A DNA stretch of 24,850 nt from Flammeovirgaceae bacterium UBA5008. GTDB lineage: Bacteria; Bacteroidota; Bacteroidia; Cytophagales; Cyclobacteriaceae. The stretch lies in assembly GCA_002398365.1 (NCBI GenBank), contig DGYK01000021.1, forward strand, positions 103,976-128,825, read 5' to 3'. Below the pieces are notes generated by a model that saw nothing but the letters and a program-made list of their open reading frames with translations, did no database searches and was not told the DNA's origin. A program made the position numbers and the translations under genes. Of the stretch, positions 9,275 through 16,973 are shown one piece after another; positions within the stretch are counted from its first letter, which is position 1; each line of letters begins with the position of its first letter.

Positions 9275-9338
9275 AGTTGAGGAATTTCTAGTCGAGGCAA
9301 CTTCATTGCATAAAAATAAACGCTCGAATCAATCACAA

Positions 9339-11594
9339 ATGAAACATCCAGTCATAAAACATGAAACTTATGAGCCAAATAAAAACGCAGTCTCAAAAGC
9401 CGCTAGCGTAAGTCCGCCATCCTCCGGCATTTCATTTGTAGATCAGCCTGTTCAAAGAAAAGAAAACAACACCGGCTTACCCGATCAACTCAAATCAGGA
9501 GTTGAATCCCTTTCCGGCATTGATATAAGTGATGTAAAGGTTCATTACAATTCTTCACAACCCGCGCAACTCAATGCACACGCTTACGCACAAGGAAATC
9601 AAATTCATATTGCACCTGGTCAAGAGAAACATTTGCCACACGAAGCATGGCATGTAGTACAACAAAAGCAAGGGAGGGTGAAGCCTACGATGCAACTAAA
9701 GGGTAAAGTGAATATTAATGATGATGTGGGGTTGGAGAAAGAGGCGGATGTGATGGGAGGGAAGGCCATGCAGTTGGTCAGTGTAGACTCCAATAACGAA
9801 ATAAACCATTCCGGAATCACAACTAAGAAGATCACAGATTCATTAGTTCAACGGTCAGAGAGTAATACATCATTTGGCGTACCGGTGATACAACGCACAA
9901 AATTTGAGGAAAAATCTAATCCTAATGGAAAAAGGGCTGCCCCTTTTCAATTAGCGGCTGTCCAGTTTACCGGTGAATATGACATTAAGCAGTTTGAAAA
10001 TGAAATTGCTGAGTATGCAAGTGCTTGTCAGGCAGCAGGCACAGTGCCTGTAATTGAACTTAGAATGTACGATGCTGCAATACCAAAAAGCGTTGATAAT
10101 TATATGGCAGGGGCGAGGGTGCTTCTGAATCAAATAATAAAAGGACCTTTTGCTGTAACCTGCTCTATTCTCCGTGACGAAACACTGCCTCCTGCGCAGT
10201 TGCTCAAAGAAGAGGATGCACCAGTAATGAGCGTGATGGAAAGATTTGTGGAAGGGATACAACAAATGAAGGATTTAACAGTAAGAGGAGATATGAAAGG
10301 CCTTCCGCGAGGACCTGCAGCCAAAGAAATGATCGACAACCCATTAGCTAAGATGTTAGCCGGAAAAATGATGATTCCGCTACCGGAAGCTTTAGAATAT
10401 ATGCACGCACCAAACTCTGAACTGGAGGCGATATGTGCCGGTGGTGGAGCTGCCCATTATAGCTTGCATGAAAAATTATTTGCTAGAGTCATTCTGATGA
10501 ATAGAGGGCAACATGCACCCTCAGGTGCTGCAGCACAGCAACAGCAAGCGATGTCCGCAGCGGCAGCAAGCAATACATCCTTAGCTAAAACAGAAGCACA
10601 TCTTCCACCAACTGCGGCAAGTCCGGCTGCACTAGCCTTCGGTTCAGCAGCAGCAGCGAGTAGCACAAAAGCTAAAGTGACAGGAAGTGGTTCGTCCTTA
10701 GCTGCAATAGAAGAACAAACTGCAATTGCAAGCCAAGACGCCTCAGCCTATGGTGCTGCAGCGGCAGCAAGTAGCACAAAAAGTAAAGCAGTGCCCGATC
10801 AAGCCTTGGTGGAAGCGGAGATGAATCATAAAGCTGAAGCCGCAAGCTCAGTTGCTGGTTCAGCAGCCGCTGCTGCAAGTGCTGCCGCTGCTCATGGCTC
10901 TGCACCGCCACTGAGACTTAGAAGAAACTCATTGGTCACACCTCATACCTTAACCCTCACCAACCTCGTAACTGGAAGCGAGGAAGCGACAGCCGAAAAT
11001 ACATTGCGCGCATGCCGCGCAGCGTTTGAAAAGGGAGCAACGCAAGTTTTGCTTATCGTTGAAGTTGAAGGCCCCAAAAATTACCCACGTGCGGAAACCC
11101 AAGTGACATTATTAAGGAAAGAAGGATTTACAGTAGAAGTTGTTGGAAGAATAGAAAGCGCTGTTGGTGTGCAACAAAGTGGAGTGATGTTAAGTGAGGG
11201 TAAGCCACAACCAAGAGTTAAACTGAGAGTAACCGACAAACCTTCCGCTGAATCCGCAGCTGCCAGTGCAGCTGATGCAGGACTTGTTAAGTCTTCAGGT
11301 GGTGGTTCTGGAGCAGCCGCAGCTGCTGCAAGTTCTGCTGCCAGCTATTCGAGTGCTACAGGAGGAGGTTCCGCAGCAGCATCAGAATCCTTCTCTGGTA
11401 GTTCAAGCGGCTTAGGGGGAAAACAACATGCTACGGCTGCCGCTGCAAGTGCAGCTTCAGTTCGTAATGCACCGCTTTCCTTTTATCAATGGATGGAGTT
11501 TCGCGGATATTGGGGTGATTATGACAGTGCTATGGAAGATATTATGTACAAAGAATATCAAGAGTATAATCCCAAAGCCCCTGACAGACATTAG
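9339..11594 (+). CDS. eCIS core-domain (DUF4157) protein, putative cargo/toxin
   Basis: This 751-aa protein has an eCIS core domain at about 47-125: LPDQLKSGVESLSG, DVKVHYNS, and HEAWHVVQQKQGRVKPTMQ with an HExxH-type motif at 101-105. VQR/IQR motifs follow at 38-40, 170-172 and 184-186. This domain is known to be enriched in eCIS-associated toxins. Next come an unrecognised alpha/beta region (about 205-395), an Ala/Ser linker (396-525), a second small alpha/beta domain (about 530-632), a Ser/Gly/Ala linker (636-706), and an acidic aromatic tail (711-751, YQWMEFRGYWGDYD). No signal peptide is seen, as expected for cargo loaded in the cytoplasm. The frame is open back to 9093, but earlier starts overlap the 189-aa gene; the Met at 9339 gives the N-terminus usual for the family. 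The toxic activity, if any, is not recognisable. Confidence 0.88.
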   Translation: MKHPVIKHETYEPNKNAVSKAASVSPPSSGISFVDQPVQRKENNTGLPDQLKSGVESLSGIDISDVKVHYNSSQPAQLNAHAYAQGNQIHIAPGQEKHLPHEAWHVVQQKQGRVKPTMQLKGKVNINDDVGLEKEADVMGGKAMQLVSVDSNNEINHSGITTKKITDSLVQRSESNTSFGVPVIQRTKFEEKSNPNGKRAAPFQLAAVQFTGEYDIKQFENEIAEYASACQAAGTVPVIELRMYDAAIPKSVDNYMAGARVLLNQIIKGPFAVTCSILRDETLPPAQLLKEEDAPVMSVMERFVEGIQQMKDLTVRGDMKGLPRGPAAKEMIDNPLAKMLAGKMMIPLPEALEYMHAPNSELEAICAGGGAAHYSLHEKLFARVILMNRGQHAPSGAAAQQQQAMSAAAASNTSLAKTEAHLPPTAASPAALAFGSAAAASSTKAKVTGSGSSLAAIEEQTAIASQDASAYGAAAAASSTKSKAVPDQALVEAEMNHKAEAASSVAGSAAAAASAAAAHGSAPPLRLRRNSLVTPHTLTLTNLVTGSEEATAENTLRACRAAFEKGATQVLLIVEVEGPKNYPRAETQVTLLRKEGFTVEVVGRIESAVGVQQSGVMLSEGKPQPRVKLRVTDKPSAESAAASAADAGLVKSSGGGSGAAAAAASSAASYSSATGGGSAAASESFSGSSSGLGGKQHATAAAASAASVRNAPLSFYQWMEFRGYWGDYDSAMEDIMYKEYQEYNPKAPDRH
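10524..10913 (+). repeat. Ala/Ser low-complexity coding linker with degenerate repeats
   Basis: Residues 396-525 of the eCIS core-domain protein consist of Ala/Ser runs. One unit occurs twice: GSAAAASSTKAK (10641-10676) and GAAAAASSTKSK (10752-10787), 111 bp apart. The Ala codons are mixed GCA, GCT, GCC and GCG, so the tract is not a pure triplet expansion. Confidence 0.75.
11244..11456 (+). repeat. Second Ala/Ser/Gly-rich coding linker
   Basis: Residues 636-706 of the core-domain protein are Ala, Ser and Gly rich with three Ala runs. The stretch separates the second small domain from the C-terminal tail and is probably flexible. Confidence 0.7.
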
Positions 11595-11691
11595 CCGACT
11601 TAGCTATTAGGTCACTCTAATAAGCCACATACCTAGATTCTAAGAAACTAGTGCGACCGAAAAATCAATCAGCAACCAGTCAATCCCACCC

Positions 11692-12312
11692 ATGCACCAC
11701 CATTCCCCCACCTTCGAACTAAAAGCTTTCGTCTGCCCACATTGCGGTGTGTTGGCAGGACAAACATGGTCGTACAATATTCATTGTCACTATCATTACC
11801 TGCAGCCCAACGGAAGCAGCCACCCAGCCATGTATGATTTGGGAAATACAGCAGCCGCCAAATGCAGCAACTGCCAGAACTTTACACTTTGGTTGTATGG
11901 CAATATGATCTACCCTTACAAAGGAAATGTAGAGATGGCCAATCCCGATTTGCCCAAGCAGGTGTTGAGCGATTACAACGAAGCCGTAGATGTGGCCAAC
12001 CTATCTGCTAAAAGTGCTGCGGCTTTACTGCGACTGGCATTGTTTAAGTTATGTGCGCATCTGGTGGGAAAAGATTATTCCATGGATGAATACATCGAGC
12101 ATTTGATCAAGAGAGGATTACCCAAAGAACTGGTGAACGGTTTATATAAAGTGCATTGTATTGGGCCGAATGCCGTTGCTCCCGGTGTTATTGACTCAGA
12201 TGACAAACTGGAAATGGCCTTTGCACTATTTAGTTTCATCAATTCTATCTGCGATTGCTTTATTACACAGCCCAGAAGAATACACGAATCCATCAACAAC
12301 TTGCCGAAGTAG
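11692..12312 (+). CDS. Zinc-ribbon DUF4145 domain protein
   Basis: This 206-aa protein has an N-terminal metal-binding part with C15xxC18 and C58xxC61, plus several His residues (HCHYHY at 31-36), typical of a zinc ribbon. The helical DUF4145 domain follows at about 85-185: LPKQVLSDYNEAVDVANLS, then AAALLRLALFKLCAHL. DUF4145 occurs alone and in restriction or defence proteins; its biochemical role is unknown. It is soluble with no signal peptide. The gene stands 97 bp after the core-domain gene and converges with the lipoprotein gene, whose stop is 32 bp away. Whether it belongs functionally to the eCIS island cannot be told; it may simply be a neighbour. No clear promoter box is seen in the 97-bp gap, which does hold a weak 6-bp hairpin at 11605-11622. 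Confidence 0.87.
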   Translation: MHHHSPTFELKAFVCPHCGVLAGQTWSYNIHCHYHYLQPNGSSHPAMYDLGNTAAAKCSNCQNFTLWLYGNMIYPYKGNVEMANPDLPKQVLSDYNEAVDVANLSAKSAAALLRLALFKLCAHLVGKDYSMDEYIEHLIKRGLPKELVNGLYKVHCIGPNAVAPGVIDSDDKLEMAFALFSFINSICDCFITQPRRIHESINNLPK

Positions 12313-12344
12313 GGGGCTATTTGAATTCATGAACGAAGCCGATT

Positions 12345-13205
12345 CTAATATTGAAATTTAAAGATCCGATCGAGATACAAAATTTCTCCTCCGTCTTTTT
12401 CATTGCTGTAGCGGTCTATTTGAGTGGTGCGACCTTCTTTATCATAGGCAAATTCATATTCTTTACCCATTAATGATTCGGCATATTGCACACCATTTTT
12501 AAAGCTGCTGGTGTAGGTATAGTCGCTGGTGATATTATGTGTGCCGATGGTTCCTTTTAAATTCAGTAGGGCATTGTATCCGGTTATATTTCGGAAGGGG
12601 TTGGGTTTGTCATCGTATTCCAAGACGTTTGCGATGATGTTGTATTCATCACTTACATTGAAGAAAGTAAACAGAGCAACGTCTTCCGTCACATTTTGGT
12701 TCACAAATGTAAGCTCACCTGTTTTTTTCCAGTCGTCACGACCATTGAAACTATACACTTGTTCATAGGCAATCGTTCCGTCCGATTGATGGGTGTAGGT
12801 AATATGATCTCTGTTTCCAGTGAGTTGGTCGTTGTTGGTATATTCTACCAATTTGCCATCGGTGTAGCGATAGGTATGCGTGAACCGAATGGTGCCGGCC
12901 TGATAGTGTTCAATTTTCGTGATCAGATCTCCGGTATAAGTAAACACTTTCTTCTGTGTGCTATTGTAGAATATTTCGGTGATTTTGCTTCCGTTGTAAG
13001 TCACCTTTCCATTTAAATCACCTACCTGATTACCATCCTGATACAATTCAGACATCACTTTGGGAAGACCCAACAAATTGGGATCGGCTACAATGGCTTC
13101 GTTTTCATCTTTACAGGATGAAAACGAAAGCATTAGAACGAAAAGTAAACAGAGGGCTGGAAGGAACCGGAGAACAGGGGAATTTCTTAGTACAAATGAT
13201 CTCAT
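12345..13205 (-). CDS. Putative surface lipoprotein with repeated beta motifs
   Basis: From the Met at 13205 it is 286 aa with a basic start, a hydrophobic stretch and a lipobox-like SFSSC with Cys at 31. The residues after Cys, KDENE, resemble the Lys/Asp/Glu lipoprotein export signal described for surface lipoproteins in Bacteroidota, so surface exposure is likely. The body is beta-rich with units such as VFTYTGDLITKIEHY and HTYRYTDGKLVEY, like YD/RHS-style or DUF4595-like strands (F-Y-x-GDLITKI). No enzyme motif is seen. The frame stays open to 13271, but the extra 22 residues would push the signal peptide inside, so 13205 is chosen. Function unknown. Confidence 0.82.
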   Translation of the reverse strand: MRSFVLRNSPVLRFLPALCLLFVLMLSFSSCKDENEAIVADPNLLGLPKVMSELYQDGNQVGDLNGKVTYNGSKITEIFYNSTQKKVFTYTGDLITKIEHYQAGTIRFTHTYRYTDGKLVEYTNNDQLTGNRDHITYTHQSDGTIAYEQVYSFNGRDDWKKTGELTFVNQNVTEDVALFTFFNVSDEYNIIANVLEYDDKPNPFRNITGYNALLNLKGTIGTHNITSDYTYTSSFKNGVQYAESLMGKEYEFAYDKEGRTTQIDRYSNEKDGGEILYLDRIFKFQY

Positions 13206-13295
13206 GCGCAATACTCCACTTTTTTCAGGTTGCAATAATACTATATTTTTTAAAATCCGATCGGATGACAATCTGTAGTTGTTAAACGGGTTCTG

Positions 13296-13335
13296 AAGGG
13301 TTGGGTTTCAACCCTTTGTGTCGGAATCATTTCCG
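13296..13335. terminator. Two adjacent short hairpins downstream of the small membrane-protein gene
   Basis: AAGGGTTG (13296-13303) pairs perfectly with CAACCCTT (13309-13316) around a 5-nt loop, and CGGAA (13322-13326) pairs with TTCCG (13331-13335). They lie 19-59 nt beyond the stop of the - strand gene ending at 13355, and could end its transcript. No long T-tract follows on either strand, so the terminator call is tentative. Confidence 0.4.
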
Positions 13336-13354
13336 TGCGTCCAAATGAAGTGGG

Positions 13355-13726
13355 TTAAGAAAATACTTGCATTTTAACCAGGAGATCCAGCAGCCCGAAC
13401 AATCCGGCACTGATAATAATCGCCCAGGATACCAAGTCTTTAAATTCATTCTTTTGGTGTTGAAGGAATAGTATGTGAAGCCCTACATGGATCATCAAAA
13501 ATGCATCAAGCGCCAACTTGAGTTGTGTATGATCTCCGTTTCGCATGAGTCCCCAAAACAGAAAATAGAACAGCGGGACATGTGCAAGCATAAATAGGTT
13601 AAATCCCCATGCATCATTGAGTAATGACAGCCCCGGAAATATTCTCCATTCTTTGCATCGAACAGCATCCATTTCATGAATGATGATGGCTGATAAACCT
13701 AAGTAAAAAAATAGTTCACTACGCAT
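13355..13726 (-). CDS. Small multi-pass membrane protein, DUF6713-like
   Basis: This 123-aa protein is very hydrophobic with three to four membrane segments (about 4-16, 43-60, 70-88 and 98-117). Near the N-terminus it has IIHEMDAVRCKEWRIFP (15-31), with H17, E18 and D20 and the EW pair I associate with DUF6713 family proteins. It therefore probably sits in the inner membrane with the HExD motif near the membrane surface. The role is unknown. It lies 37 bp downstream of the DUF1801 gene on the same strand, so the two may share a transcript. The family name is from memory of the motif and is the uncertain part; the membrane nature is clear from the sequence. Confidence 0.75.
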   Translation of the reverse strand: MRSELFFYLGLSAIIIHEMDAVRCKEWRIFPGLSLLNDAWGFNLFMLAHVPLFYFLFWGLMRNGDHTQLKLALDAFLMIHVGLHILFLQHQKNEFKDLVSWAIIISAGLFGLLDLLVKMQVFS

Positions 13727-13763
13727 CGAAATACTTATTACGGGAATTTAGTAGGTTGAACAC

Positions 13764-14201
13764 TTACTTCTTTATTTTCGAAATCGTTTTTCCTTTGACC
13801 AATGACGGTTTATCCATTTCATCGATGGCCAATTGAATAGCGGATTGGAGTAAGTCCTTCACTTTCTTGTTTCGGTATTCTTTAGGACTTTCTACCGGAA
13901 TATGTCGGATCAGATTTCCCGTGCCAGCTAATAACTGATGGGGGTCTTTGAGCAGCGTACCTTTGTTGAATCCTAAGTTTACATGATTGGTATAAATGGG
14001 CAACATACAAAACGCATCGCCCAGTTTATCGGAGATGGAAAACACTGTGGTTAAGGCATGGGTGTGGTACAGTATCTCGTTGCTCTCCGGATGTATTTCA
14101 AGAATGTATTCCCGCAAGTCTTTAAACAAGTCGATTAGTTTCTGTTCTTTCATTTCCAACAGATATAGAAAATCGGGATGAATTTTTCGGGGTTTTTGCA
14201 T
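13764..14201 (-). CDS. DUF1801 domain protein (YdhG-like)
   Basis: This 145-aa soluble protein matches the DUF1801/YdhG fold. It has ESNEILYHTHALTTVFSISD, then DAFCMLPIYTNHVNLGFNKG, GTGNLIRHIPV, and a C-terminal basic helix (KVKDLLQSAIQLAIDEM). The family resembles frataxin in fold and its members include proteins linked to iron or stress, but no activity is established for this subgroup. The N-terminus may begin at 14201 or at the inner Met 16 residues later (MKEQKLIDLF). It is divergent from the small membrane-protein gene at 14388, with a 186-bp gap between them. Confidence 0.87.
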   Translation of the reverse strand: MQKPRKIHPDFLYLLEMKEQKLIDLFKDLREYILEIHPESNEILYHTHALTTVFSISDKLGDAFCMLPIYTNHVNLGFNKGTLLKDPHQLLAGTGNLIRHIPVESPKEYRNKKVKDLLQSAIQLAIDEMDKPSLVKGKTISKIKK

Positions 14202-14372
14202 ACGAGTAATTTCGTGTCAAGGCATAGTTTATAGCCATCTATTTTTGTTTTTCTTTTGGATCAATTCATAAGTTAGCAACAATGGTTCTTTTCACCAAAA
14301 TACAAACGGTTGTTGGTTTAGAAGCATGATTCGGAGCATCCAAAAAGCTCTTTTACAGGCGGGAAAGTTATT

Positions 14373-14380
14373 TATCTTTG
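14373..14380 (+). promoter_or_regulatory. Bacteroidota -7 box TATCTTTG, 7 nt before the ATG at 14388
   Basis: TATCTTTG fits TAnnTTTG exactly. A TTTT tract at 14351-14354, 18 bp upstream, could serve as the -33 region. Seven bases separate the box from the start codon, so the mRNA would have almost no leader. Confidence 0.65.
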
Positions 14381-14387
14381 CACCCGA

Positions 14388-14747
14388 ATGAAATCAGTGG
14401 TTTCTTTTGTTCGGAGTTACGCACGTTACGGTGCCCTGGTTATACTCCTTTTATTTAGCGGGTGGCTAACCTATCAGCAACTTACATTAAGCCTTCCTGT
14501 TCATTTAAACGGTCAGGAGAGGCTGCTATTAATCGATGATAACATTGAACAAGGGCCTTCACGTGTTGTGGAAGAAAGCCACCCTATCCCTGCTAATTCA
14601 CGTATCACCAAACAACTTGATTCTTCGTTTTCTTATTCCTCTCGGATTTATTCTTATTCCTCTAACATTCACCTGCGGGCGAAGCTTTCGCCATCCCATT
14701 TTTCATCTGCCAACCGACTGATTTTATTTAGCGGCCTACGAATTTGA
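14388..14747 (+). CDS. Small single-TM protein upstream of porin 1, unknown
   Basis: This 119-aa protein has a basic N-terminus and one membrane segment or uncleaved signal anchor (about 13-31, ALVILLLFSGWLTY), followed by about 85 residues that probably face the periplasm. A 21-bp tandem unit (SYSSRIY then SYSSNI; 13-nt identical cores at 14630-14642 and 14651-14663) lies in the middle. The end is hydrophobic (LILFSGLRI). It matches no family I know. Its context repeats at 22618-22959 and 24364-24741: TAnnTTTG box just before the ATG, small TM protein, hairpin, outer-membrane gene. The porin gene starts 55 bp after it. The start codon and promoter placement support a real gene, but coding evidence is modest. 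Confidence 0.6.
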   Translation: MKSVVSFVRSYARYGALVILLLFSGWLTYQQLTLSLPVHLNGQERLLLIDDNIEQGPSRVVEESHPIPANSRITKQLDSSFSYSSRIYSYSSNIHLRAKLSPSHFSSANRLILFSGLRI

Positions 14748-14750
14748 GAG

Positions 14751-14768
14751 ACTGTTCTTTCGAACAGT
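14751..14768 (+). promoter_or_regulatory. Perfect hairpin between small TM gene and porin 1
   Basis: ACTGTTC (14751-14757) pairs with GAACAGT (14762-14768) around a TTTC loop, starting 3 nt after the stop of the 119-aa gene. The following bases (TAAAATC) are not a T-tract, so this is more likely an attenuator, processing or stability element than a full terminator. Confidence 0.55.
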
Positions 14769-14802
14769 TAAAATCAATTTTCAAATTCTACATTCTTTTA
14801 GC

Positions 14803-15963
14803 ATGCTTAAAGTTTATTGCTTTCTATTTCTATTTTTAATTTTTTCATTCAACGGGATTGCTCAAAATACAGAGACTCTTCAAGATACCAGTAAGACCAC
14901 TCTTAAAAGACCGGGTAATCTTTCTATCAACGGCTATTTTGATTTTATCTATGCGGCCGGATTTCATGATCCCACTCGGGCTGCTACTGTTGATTTCGGC
15001 AGACGCCAATACACAAGCTCACCATTGTTCGCTGATAAATTTACAATGCCGTATGCTTACCTGGGGGCCACGTATGAACTCGACAACCTAACGTTTCGAC
15101 TGGCACTTCACACAGGCGACATTGTTGAGTCGCTGTATGCCCAGGAAATTGAATCCATGCGTTTGGTCAGGGAAGCAAGTTTGAATTATCAATTCACTAA
15201 ACGCTTCTCTGTTGAAGCCGGTATATTTCCTTCTTTATATGGCTTTGAGATTTTCCTCAGTAAAGAAAACCTGCATGCAACACGTGGATATATTGCCGAC
15301 TTTGCCCCCGACTACGAGGCGGGTGTTCGATTGAAATATGAAGTGAACAAAGATTGGTCAGTGCGGTTGATGGTTCTAAATGGATGGCAAGAAATCAAAG
15401 ACTCTAATGGGAAGAAGGCTATCGGCTTGGTTGTGCAACGAGATAATCATAAAAACTCTTTCTTCAATTGGGGCGTCTACCTCGGTGACGTGCGCGAGAT
15501 CGGAGAGTCGTTTTATCGTAGCCGGATGTATCACAACATTTTCTGGAAATACACCTTCGATCGTTGGACTTTCGTTCCTATGCTTGATGTTGCGTATCAG
15601 CTTCAATCGGGTGCACCTGAAACTGAATTATTTATGATTGCTCCTGCATTTTCTGCCCGTTATCGCTTTAATACAGATTGGTCATTGGCTTCCCGCTGGG
15701 ATATGGTGCACGATCCTAAAAATATGATTCCCGAATTGAATGGCAAGTTGGTGACACCTTCTTTGATCAATGCTACTAATAACACCAATGGGTGGCAGTC
15801 ACAAAGCATCACTTTAACACTAGAGCGGAGTTTCAATTCCAATTTTGTGATGCGTTTAGAAAACCGATACACGGTGAATAAAGACAAGTTATTCTTAACA
15901 GGCATTGATCAGTTGGTCGATTACGATGGGTATGTATTACTGTCCATGGCAGCAAATTTCTAG
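14803..15963 (+). CDS. Outer-membrane porin, OmpL-like BBP2 family (porin 1)
   Basis: This 386-aa protein has a clear signal peptide (MLKVYCFLFLFLIFSFNGIAQN) followed by alternating beta-barrel strands and a terminal aromatic residue (SMAANF). Family signs are the opening LSINGYFDFIY, the VEAGIFPSLYGFEIFLSKENLHATRGY-type strand-loop region (split at about 139-160), and a VLNGWQEIKDSN segment. This resembles the putative beta-barrel porin-2 group. It is a paralog of the 380-aa porin at 23135-24277; shared words include HTGDIV/HAGDIV, KENLHATR/KDNLHATR, DFAPDYEAG/DFAPDFETG and NGWQ. The substrate is unknown. It faces the czc operon tail-to-tail, 127 bp apart; no clear terminator is seen in that gap. 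Confidence 0.86.
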   Translation: MLKVYCFLFLFLIFSFNGIAQNTETLQDTSKTTLKRPGNLSINGYFDFIYAAGFHDPTRAATVDFGRRQYTSSPLFADKFTMPYAYLGATYELDNLTFRLALHTGDIVESLYAQEIESMRLVREASLNYQFTKRFSVEAGIFPSLYGFEIFLSKENLHATRGYIADFAPDYEAGVRLKYEVNKDWSVRLMVLNGWQEIKDSNGKKAIGLVVQRDNHKNSFFNWGVYLGDVREIGESFYRSRMYHNIFWKYTFDRWTFVPMLDVAYQLQSGAPETELFMIAPAFSARYRFNTDWSLASRWDMVHDPKNMIPELNGKLVTPSLINATNNTNGWQSQSITLTLERSFNSNFVMRLENRYTVNKDKLFLTGIDQLVDYDGYVLLSMAANF

Positions 15964-16090
15964 CGTGCGATTAAAGTAATCAGCTGCAAGAGGTTTTATT
16001 GTACTCTGAGCAATATAAAATGGATCTTTCGACTCGCCAAGGGTTGCAATAAAGGCTGCTTGGGTTCTATACAACTTTGATTTATATCAC

Positions 16091-16969
16091 TTAAAACAAC
16101 CAAGCTATCCGAAACCCAAACGTTTCATGTTTGCCGTCTTCATTTCCGTTTTTGAAAATTGAGTCAGCTCCTTTTTTATACACATTGGATGTTCCTTTAG
16201 AATAAACCAAGTGAACTTGCAAGATGGTATTTCCGGCCTTAACCTCCGGGCCGAATGAAAACTGTAAACCCACATCGTTCAGGTTGTAACTTTTCGTAAC
16301 ATCCGTTTCTTTGTGAAATCCGTCTTCAACACTTAAAAAGACATCGTTTATATAATCACTATTCACAAACACTATCCCGGCAGCAGCGCTTAGTTTCATT
16401 CCTTTTATTACTTCTTTAGGAGTTTGTAATAACAGCGTAACCGGAATTTCGATGGTGTTGAAGCGTAGCCGCTCTCTATAGGTAGAGTCTGCATCTCCTT
16501 GCTTCCCATTCAGACCAACTACCCATGGATTTGAAAACGAACCGCCCGTTTTATCCGGATTGATAATGCCTGTTCCCCGTTGTTGCATACCGATGCCAAC
16601 GCCAATACCCAGAAAGGAGAGGGGGTAATATTCAGCACGCAAATTAAATCCAATGCTCGGCTTCCAGAAGAACGATTTAGGTGTGTATACTTTCGGTTGC
16701 CCGGTCGATCCGGCCGGAATCAACACAAGTTGTCCGCTAGCATCTTTTTCTAAGTTGGGTGCAGAAAAGGACGGATTTTGAGATCCTGAAATGGTGCTCC
16801 AATATTGATTCCAACTGATTCCCCAACGGAATTTTTTGTTGAGTACATTTTTTTCTTCACCCTGCGCAAGAATACTTTCTTTGGTGGGGTTTTGCTTTTT
16901 TTCTTGAGCACGTACAGCCACTGAGCTGCTTATTATTAAAATCGTGCTGATCCATAATAATTTTTTCAT
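16091..16969 (-). CDS. Outer-membrane beta-barrel protein (PorT-like) at the end of the czc operon
   Basis: From the Met at 16969 this is 292 aa, with a signal peptide ending near VRAQEKK. After a short linker come beta strands such as FRWGISWNQYWSTI, PSIGFNLRAEYYPLSFLGIGVGIGMQQRG and FNTIEIPVTLLLQ, the pattern of the PorT/outer-membrane beta-barrel family, and it ends with the aromatic FRIAWLF. The pump gene upstream stops at 16974, only 4 nt before this start, so they are almost surely co-transcribed and perhaps translationally coupled. It may be an extra outer-membrane partner of the efflux system. The reading frame extends upstream to 17023 into the pump gene, but those residues would mask the signal peptide. 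Confidence 0.85.
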   Translation of the reverse strand: MKKLLWISTILIISSSVAVRAQEKKQNPTKESILAQGEEKNVLNKKFRWGISWNQYWSTISGSQNPSFSAPNLEKDASGQLVLIPAGSTGQPKVYTPKSFFWKPSIGFNLRAEYYPLSFLGIGVGIGMQQRGTGIINPDKTGGSFSNPWVVGLNGKQGDADSTYRERLRFNTIEIPVTLLLQTPKEVIKGMKLSAAAGIVFVNSDYINDVFLSVEDGFHKETDVTKSYNLNDVGLQFSFGPEVKAGNTILQVHLVYSKGTSNVYKKGADSIFKNGNEDGKHETFGFRIAWLF

Positions 16970-16973
16970 GATC

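Noticed and set aside
9093..9338. Upstream extension of the core-domain reading frame (start at 9093)
   Set aside because: It overlaps the 189-aa gene in another frame, and the extra residues (MIGGTHMESTLFF...) do not look like the usual N-terminus; the Met at 9339 does.
10524..11456. CRISPR or microsatellite array
   Set aside because: The repeats are Ala/Ser coding linkers with mixed codons and no regular spacers.
8705..11594. The 189-aa and 751-aa genes as one gene broken by a frameshift
   Set aside because: Each has its own leader-like PPxxG motif and there is a 64-bp gap, so two genes are more likely.
11605..11622. TATTAG/CTAATA hairpin after the core-domain gene
   Set aside because: 6-bp A/T stem with no T-tract; kept only as a note.
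14536..14721. 61-aa frame inside the small TM gene
   Set aside because: It overlaps the 119-aa frame, which has the better start position behind the promoter box; no family match.
15964..16090. Bidirectional terminator between porin 1 and the czc operon
   Set aside because: Only short imperfect pairings were found by eye (for example CCAAG with CTTGG at a 17-nt loop).
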